The translations under genes and the position numbers were made by a program. Under the pieces are notes generated by a model. That model made no database searches, was not told where the DNA came from, and saw only the letters and a program-made list of their open reading frames with translations. From positions 29,198,558 to 29,262,557 of the forward strand of contig NC_088714.1 of the NCBI RefSeq assembly GCF_963576615.1: a stretch of 64,000 nt of DNA. Reading direction: 5' to 3'. The number at the start of each line of letters is the position of its first letter. Positions within the stretch are counted from its first letter, which is position 1. Origin of the DNA: Watersipora subatra (taxonomy: Eukaryota > Bryozoa > Gymnolaemata > Cheilostomatida > Watersiporidae). Below are positions 60,901 to 64,000 of this stretch, piece after piece.

Positions 60901-63138
60901 ACCTAGCGTGAATGTTTTATCTATAATACCTGGTATGAATGTTTATTTATAATACCTGGTATGAATGTTTTATCTATAATATCTAGTAGGAACGGTTTAC
61001 CAATAATACCTGGTAGGAATGGTTTACCTATAATATCTAGTAGGAATGGTTTACCTATTATATCTAGTGAACATTTACCTATTATATCTGGCGAAAAAGA
61101 TTTACCTATCATTGTTGAAGTTGTTAATTGTATTTCATCATTTTTAATTGCAAATCTCCGCTTTATTGTTTGCTTGCATTTATACTCTTTCATAATTGGT
61201 TGTCGATCAGTGATGTCAGCTATGGAGGCATCATAAGGGTGGTAATTCGGTCTGTGACAAGCTGAGGCATGAACTAAACTTTCTTCCTGGTAGGACTCTA
61301 TAGCATTAAGTTTTTCTGAAACAAAAAGAAAAAGTGCATATTAATAGTACAGTGCACCCTCGCCGTACTACATTAATTTTTCTGGTGTTGGTATCGTAAA
61401 GCAAACGTTGTATAGAAGAGTATAGACACACAAAGCTAAGTTTTAGCATGTATTTTTATAAACTTAACTTTAATTTTGTCATCTTTAAAGTTTTCTTACT
61501 TATCTGTTTCCGGTTTCGCTTTCACTATAACTTATAACAAATAAGACTGAACTGAAAGAGAGCCAGCATTGTATCTCTCCCAACCATTTTGGGAAAGATT
61601 GTGACAAATATCATATCAGCATTTTCATTATTCTGACGTATTCAGGGCACTGACTGCTGAACTTGAATTTCGAAAGAAATTTTTTTCCATATTGTCTGGC
61701 GAAGAAATGTCATATGGGGGAGATGAAAAGACATCGGGTGTCACATAATAAGACAAAAACCATTCAAAAGGGACATAGTAGCACTGTAGCAATTATAGTA
61801 TATCACCCACTGCAATTTTATACGAGCAACTGTTAGTATGCTGTGACACATTGGAACAGTCCAGCATCAGTTGTCATATTCATTATTTTGATGTTTTATA
61901 TACTGAACCTACACAGACATCGACTAGCCTTATGATATCCTTTATATAGTTACCAGCTTTATCATATGAATTCATGAACCAATTACTCTGATATATTGTG
62001 TACTCATGCACGTGAATGGAGAGTAAGCAACCATACCTTTGGGTTGTATAACATACTCTGATATATTGTGTACTCATGCAAGTGAATAAAGAGTAACCAA
62101 CCATACCTTTGGGTTGTATAATATACTCGGATGTATTGTGTACTCATGCATGTGAATGGAGAGTAAGCAACCATACCTTTGGGCTGTATAATATACTCGG
62201 ATGTATTGTGTACTCATGCATGTGAATGGAGAGCAAGCAACCATACCTTTGGGTTGTATAATATACTCCGATGTATCGTGTACTCATGCATGTGAATGGA
62301 GAGTAACCAACCATACCTTTGGGCTGTATAATATACTCGGATGTATTGTGTACTCATACATGTGAATGGAGAGTAAGCAACCATACCTTTGGGCTGTATA
62401 ATATACTCAGATGTATTGTGTACTCATGCATGTGAATGGACAGTAACCAACCATACCTTTACGTTGTATAATATACTCCGATGTATTGTGTGGCATACAG
62501 TCGCTTTGAGAGTCCCTAGCAAAGAGTTGAGTAAAGCAGTTGGAAGTCACACGTGACGGATAAAACGCAGAGTAGTGGCACAAACTATCCAGAGAGCAAA
62601 TCTCCCCACATTCTGACGCGCTCTTGACAGTCAAGTAGCAAATATTTTTATATGCCCCATGCACGGGTTCTGCAAATGGGTAGAAAGAATGTTATAGTGT
62701 TAGTAGAAGAAATCCTCGCTTTTTCTTATGAAACTTGTAAAAAACATGGAAGAAACAGACATACAAAATTCATAGAAACATAGAATATGTGATAACCAAG
62801 CAATGAGCTATCCACACCTGCAAAAACATCTAGAGACCACAGACATAGAGATACTATCAAATACACATAAATGTACAGCAATTCATAAACACGCAGACAT
62901 ATATTAGAATTTATCTAAATAAAGACTTCGGATATGAGGTAAAGATTCATGTGAAGGCAATTCCTGATTGATGATATATTGATATGAAGGCGTACTCTGA
63001 AGATGCGAAGGCATCCAATATATTCGGAACAGACAAAAAAGCATCTCATAACATACATACCCATTGTTTGGACAGTGTATGCTTACCTGACAAAGCAGAG
63101 CGAGTTAGAAAATCAAACACTAGCAAAACTACAATCAT
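50784..63138 (-). CDS. PAN/apple + DUF229 (sulfatase/alkaline-phosphatase-fold) protein, six exons, complete
   Basis: Joined from 63138-63087, 62669-62457, 61315-61106, 57778-57624, 55012-54789 and 51990-50784: 2061 nt, 686 residues plus TAA, with every junction in phase. In order it has a signal peptide (1-17), a six-cysteine PAN/apple-like domain (about 18-90), a linker starting CHRPNYHPYD that matches the DUF229 N-terminus, and the DUF229 domain to the end. The core has ILMFGIDSTSLNQGY (nucleophile/metal region), YNRLQDNTFMNL, TMVSHENANSLGQSD and VFYSDHGYRYGG (the DHG metal-binding motif). DUF229 proteins (Pfam PF02995) share the alkaline phosphatase/sulfatase fold, but their substrate is unknown. 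A secreted or lumenal hydrolase is inferred. Its introns carry six minisatellite arrays and two transposons. Exon order and phases make a pseudogene unlikely. Confidence 0.88.
52203..53081. mobile_element. Foldback element, copy 2 (complete, 879 bp)
   Basis: AAGGTTGACTTGCAACAAAA at the left and TTTTGTTGCAAGTCAACCTT at the right, with arms matching for about 140 bp each. Located in DUF229 intron 5, 200 bp upstream of the last exon. No coding frame and no clear target duplication. Confidence 0.88.
53082..54788. other. DUF229 intron 5, remaining part
   Basis: AT-rich and without an exon or named repeat. Confidence 0.5.
54789..55012 (-). CDS. DUF229 gene exon 5 (nucleophile strand)
   Basis: 224 nt, phase 0 in and phase 2 out: acceptor CTTCTACAG|ACATAC, donor AAAGG|GTTAGT. 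Encodes TYRDYSSYVPLK, then EKMSILMFGIDSTSLNQGYR and LPRTVGYLRQNHNLVTFKG. The GIDS segment holds the expected nucleophile/metal residue of the fold. The first bases of this exon are part of the 73-bp array. Confidence 0.88.
54985..55840 (-). repeat. 73-bp minisatellite copying the exon-5 acceptor
   Basis: CATAGCTGGAGTAGTCTCTG recurs every 73 bp from 54988 to 55791: 12 copies, the first inside the exon. Each unit has the exon's pyrimidine tract, CTACAG (a few copies read TTACAG or similar) and about 30 nt of exon start. All are in sense orientation. Confidence 0.95.
55841..56460. other. Intron 4 spacer with a short diverged repeat
   Basis: AGGTCAATTATAAGCAACAATCA and AGGTCAATTGTAGGCAACAATGA near 56090 and 56165 form a diverged pair about 75 bp apart. 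Otherwise featureless. Confidence 0.45.
56470..57325 (-). repeat. 32-bp minisatellite, about 26 copies, donor-like motif in each
   Basis: The unit CAAGTAACTAGATACCATAA + CAATACATACCT has point variants. On the transcribed strand each unit reads TGAG|GTATGTATTG, a near-consensus 5' splice site. It lies in intron 4 of the DUF229 gene. Confidence 0.93.
57624..57778 (-). CDS. DUF229 gene exon 4
   Basis: 155 nt: acceptor CATTTAG|GGGAAA (phase 1), donor GTAGAG|GTAGGA (phase 0). Peptide ESCKFRYIYRTYDYAETDEA, then TDEFVEIVCTWAFVE, which matches the family's V-V-C...Y-D-H run when joined to TYRDYSSYV of exon 5. Confidence 0.85.
57950..59035 (-). repeat. 92-bp minisatellite, 12 copies
   Basis: AACTAAACTGTTTACCACGG recurs every 92 bp from 57968 to 58980. 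Two main variants (GTTTACC and GTGTACC, CACAAC and CATAAC) alternate irregularly. In the transcript sense each unit has a pyrimidine-rich run, CATCTTAG and then CCGTG|GTAAAC. It lies in intron 3. Confidence 0.95.
59046..59943. mobile_element. TIR element rich in the palindrome AACTCGAGTT
   Basis: TA|TGGCGCCTTACATTGCCTCG at the left and CGAGGCACTGTAAGGCGCCA|TA at the right give about 24-bp TIRs and TA duplications. About ten copies of the 10-bp palindrome AACTCGAGTT sit subterminally at both ends and near 59640-59720. It has no transposase and is inserted exactly between two minisatellites. Confidence 0.82.
59946..60795 (-). repeat. 19-bp minisatellite, about 44 copies
   Basis: The unit GTAATGTACCTGATACTAG is strongly homogenised in the centre and degenerate at both ends. 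In the transcript sense each unit reads ATCAG|GTACAT. It lies in intron 3 of the DUF229 gene. Confidence 0.95.
60870..61110 (-). repeat. 27/24-bp minisatellite copying the exon-3 donor, in frame
   Basis: About nine units of TTTACCTATAATATCTAGTA + GGAATGG begin at the exon 3 end and run into the intron. On the sense strand they encode repeats of GKPFLLDII. Five units keep a usable donor (exon ends 61106, 61079, 61055, 61028, 61001), all in phase 1. Confidence 0.9.
61106..61315 (-). CDS. DUF229 gene exon 3
   Basis: 210 nt, phase 1 to 1: acceptor TTTTTGTTTCAG|AAAAAC, donor ATGATAG|GTAAAT. The peptide starts EKLNAIESYQEESLVHASA, then CHRPNYHPYDASIADI, a family N-terminal signature, and KEYKCKQTIKRRFAIKND. 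Reading past the donor stays open for over 60 codons. Confidence 0.85.
61345..61740 (-). mobile_element. Interspersed repeat family U, copy 4 (inverted, internally deleted)
   Basis: CAGTGCACCCTCGCCGTAC at 61351 begins the element. The reverse complement matches copy 2 through TACGATACCAACAC, AATGAAAATGCTGAT and CATATGACATTTCTTCGCC. No coding. Confidence 0.55.
61985..62460 (-). repeat. 70-bp minisatellite copying the exon-2 donor, 7 copies
   Basis: CCATACCTTT recurs at 62031, 62101, 62171, 62241, 62311, 62381 and 62451. Each unit holds about 35 nt of exon end (GAGTATATTATACA) plus AAAG|GTATGG and about 35 nt of intron. The highest-coordinate copy is the working donor. Confidence 0.95.
62457..62669 (-). 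CDS. DUF229 gene exon 2 (PAN/apple-like domain)
   Basis: 213 nt, 71 codons, phase 1 to 1: acceptor CATTTGCAG|AACCCG, donor GTAAAG|GTATGG. Six cysteines (NICYL, SECGEICSLDSLCHY, NCFTQ, SDCMP) with YSAFY and a closing YIIQRK are PAN/apple-like. Such domains bind proteins or glycans. A symmetric phase-1 exon is typical of shuffled extracellular modules. Confidence 0.82.
63087..63138 (-). CDS. DUF229 gene exon 1 (signal peptide, start codon)
   Basis: ATG at 63136-63138 opens MIVVLLVFDFLTRSALS, a hydrophobic signal-peptide-like run, and ends at the strong donor TCAG|GTAAGC in phase 1, matching exon 2. The start was chosen because it is the only ATG giving a hydrophobic N-terminus in the required phase. 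An alternative reading of the same bases as an acceptor (TTTTCTAAC...TGTCAG) is possible but would leave no start. Confidence 0.65.
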
Positions 63139-64000
63139 GAGTGCAAACTACAAGCGTGCCTACACAATTTATGCAAGCGTGGGAAACCTTGCCAACGGGT
63201 GTCATGAATGTTAGAAGCCACGAGAGTTTAGTTTCATGAAACCACAGTTGGCCAGACTTTTCTGTTACACAATGAAAGGGTGAGGTGAAGCTCTTCTTAG
63301 ATGAAAGCATTATATAAATAGCAAAATTTCAGAAAATTAGATATCAGAAAGAAACGGAAACCAAAAAGTGATCACATTTAAATCTTGATAACCTCAGCTA
63401 TAAAATAGAGGACAATACTTCTTATTACTTGCAAATGGTTCAAGCAATTAATATCATATAATATAGGCCAATGGAATTGCATCGATTTGTACAATTTGGT
63501 CTTTTTGATTGGCAGCATATAGCTTTGTCACTATATCGCCACAACTCTTTTGTTACTTCACATATACTCTAAGCTGAGTTTATCGAGGATTGAATGAGAT
63601 GAAAGGTTTTTGGTTTCCAGATTTCTTTAACAGCAAGCTAACGCTGAAATCATTTGAATTTACCACCTGTCAATCTGGAAAACAAACAACAGTTTTATTA
63701 AAATGAACAATTTGAAATGGCATCTATAATTGTATGTACATTTGATGACAAAGATAAAAGCATTATAAATACATGGAACTGACTAAACATTAACCACATG
63801 AACCTGCTGATTCAAAGTGTCTTAAACTAAGCTTTGGATGAAACTCAAAAGAGATTTTAACAAAGGTTTCCTTCGAGTTATCAATATGGACTTTGTAACA
63901 AATGTTTTTGATATAATATTGATATTTGTGAGTTTTATAACAACAATGAAAATGAACACGAATAATGGTTCCACATAAGTTACTCTCTTTGACCTAAAGA
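63139..64000. other. Upstream region of the DUF229 gene, no clear promoter element
   Basis: AT-rich. No TATA/Inr combination I would defend; presumably 5' UTR and promoter. Confidence 0.35.

Noticed and set aside
54985-62460. CRISPR-like regular repeats
   Set aside because: The units are contiguous minisatellites without unique spacers, in eukaryotic introns.

Overview
This is an AT-rich, intron-rich, transposon-dense piece of an animal nuclear genome. It has long introns, GT-AG splice sites, metazoan domain architectures, Penelope-like and restriction-like-endonuclease retroelements, many short inverted-repeat DNA transposons and very large tandem arrays. A lophotrochozoan-type marine invertebrate is my best guess, but no marker settles the species. 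There are no bacterial-style genes, no CRISPR array and no rRNA. I found no intact tRNA gene, only tRNA-like SINE pieces.

Two multi-exon genes can be rebuilt from splice sites and codon phase, both on the minus strand. (1) At 50784-63138 there is a complete six-exon gene: signal peptide, PAN/apple-like cysteine domain, then a DUF229 (alkaline-phosphatase/sulfatase-fold) domain. Its exons sum to 2061 nt, or 686 residues plus stop, with every junction in phase. (2) At 13911-31699 there are five core exons of an atlastin/GBP-family dynamin-like GTPase with P-loop, switch I, DxxG and G4-region motifs. Its first exons (perhaps 33971-34006 and 37086-37154) and its C-terminal half are not firmly located. 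The left edge carries two convergent terminal exons: one plus-strand, ending at 996, and one minus-strand, ending at 2181, possibly the end of the GTPase gene.

Mobile elements by region: a foldback MITE at 3.45-4.2 kb; Tigger-like TA-target elements at 6.8-8.1, 30.5-31.4 and 36.2-37.0 kb, with a probable one at 12.4-13.2 kb; a dead R2-superclade LINE at 8.2-11.7 kb; a near-perfect palindrome at 11.84-12.19 kb; two copies of a foldback element at 19.3 and 52.2 kb; a Penelope-like element with GIY-YIG nuclease at 21.3-24.5 kb; and an AACTCGAGTT-rich TIR element at 59.0-59.9 kb. A 9.6-kb array of an 18-bp satellite (37.7-47.3 kb), almost free of G on the plus strand, separates the two genes.

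The most unusual feature is in the DUF229 gene. Its introns are packed with minisatellites, and at least three of them are tandem copies of the gene's own exon-intron junctions: a 70-bp unit with the donor of exon 2, a 27/24-bp unit with the donor of exon 3, and a 73-bp unit with the acceptor of exon 5. The exon-3 array keeps frame and phase, so alternative donors there would add modules of 8-9 residues. A smaller junction duplication is seen in the GTPase gene.
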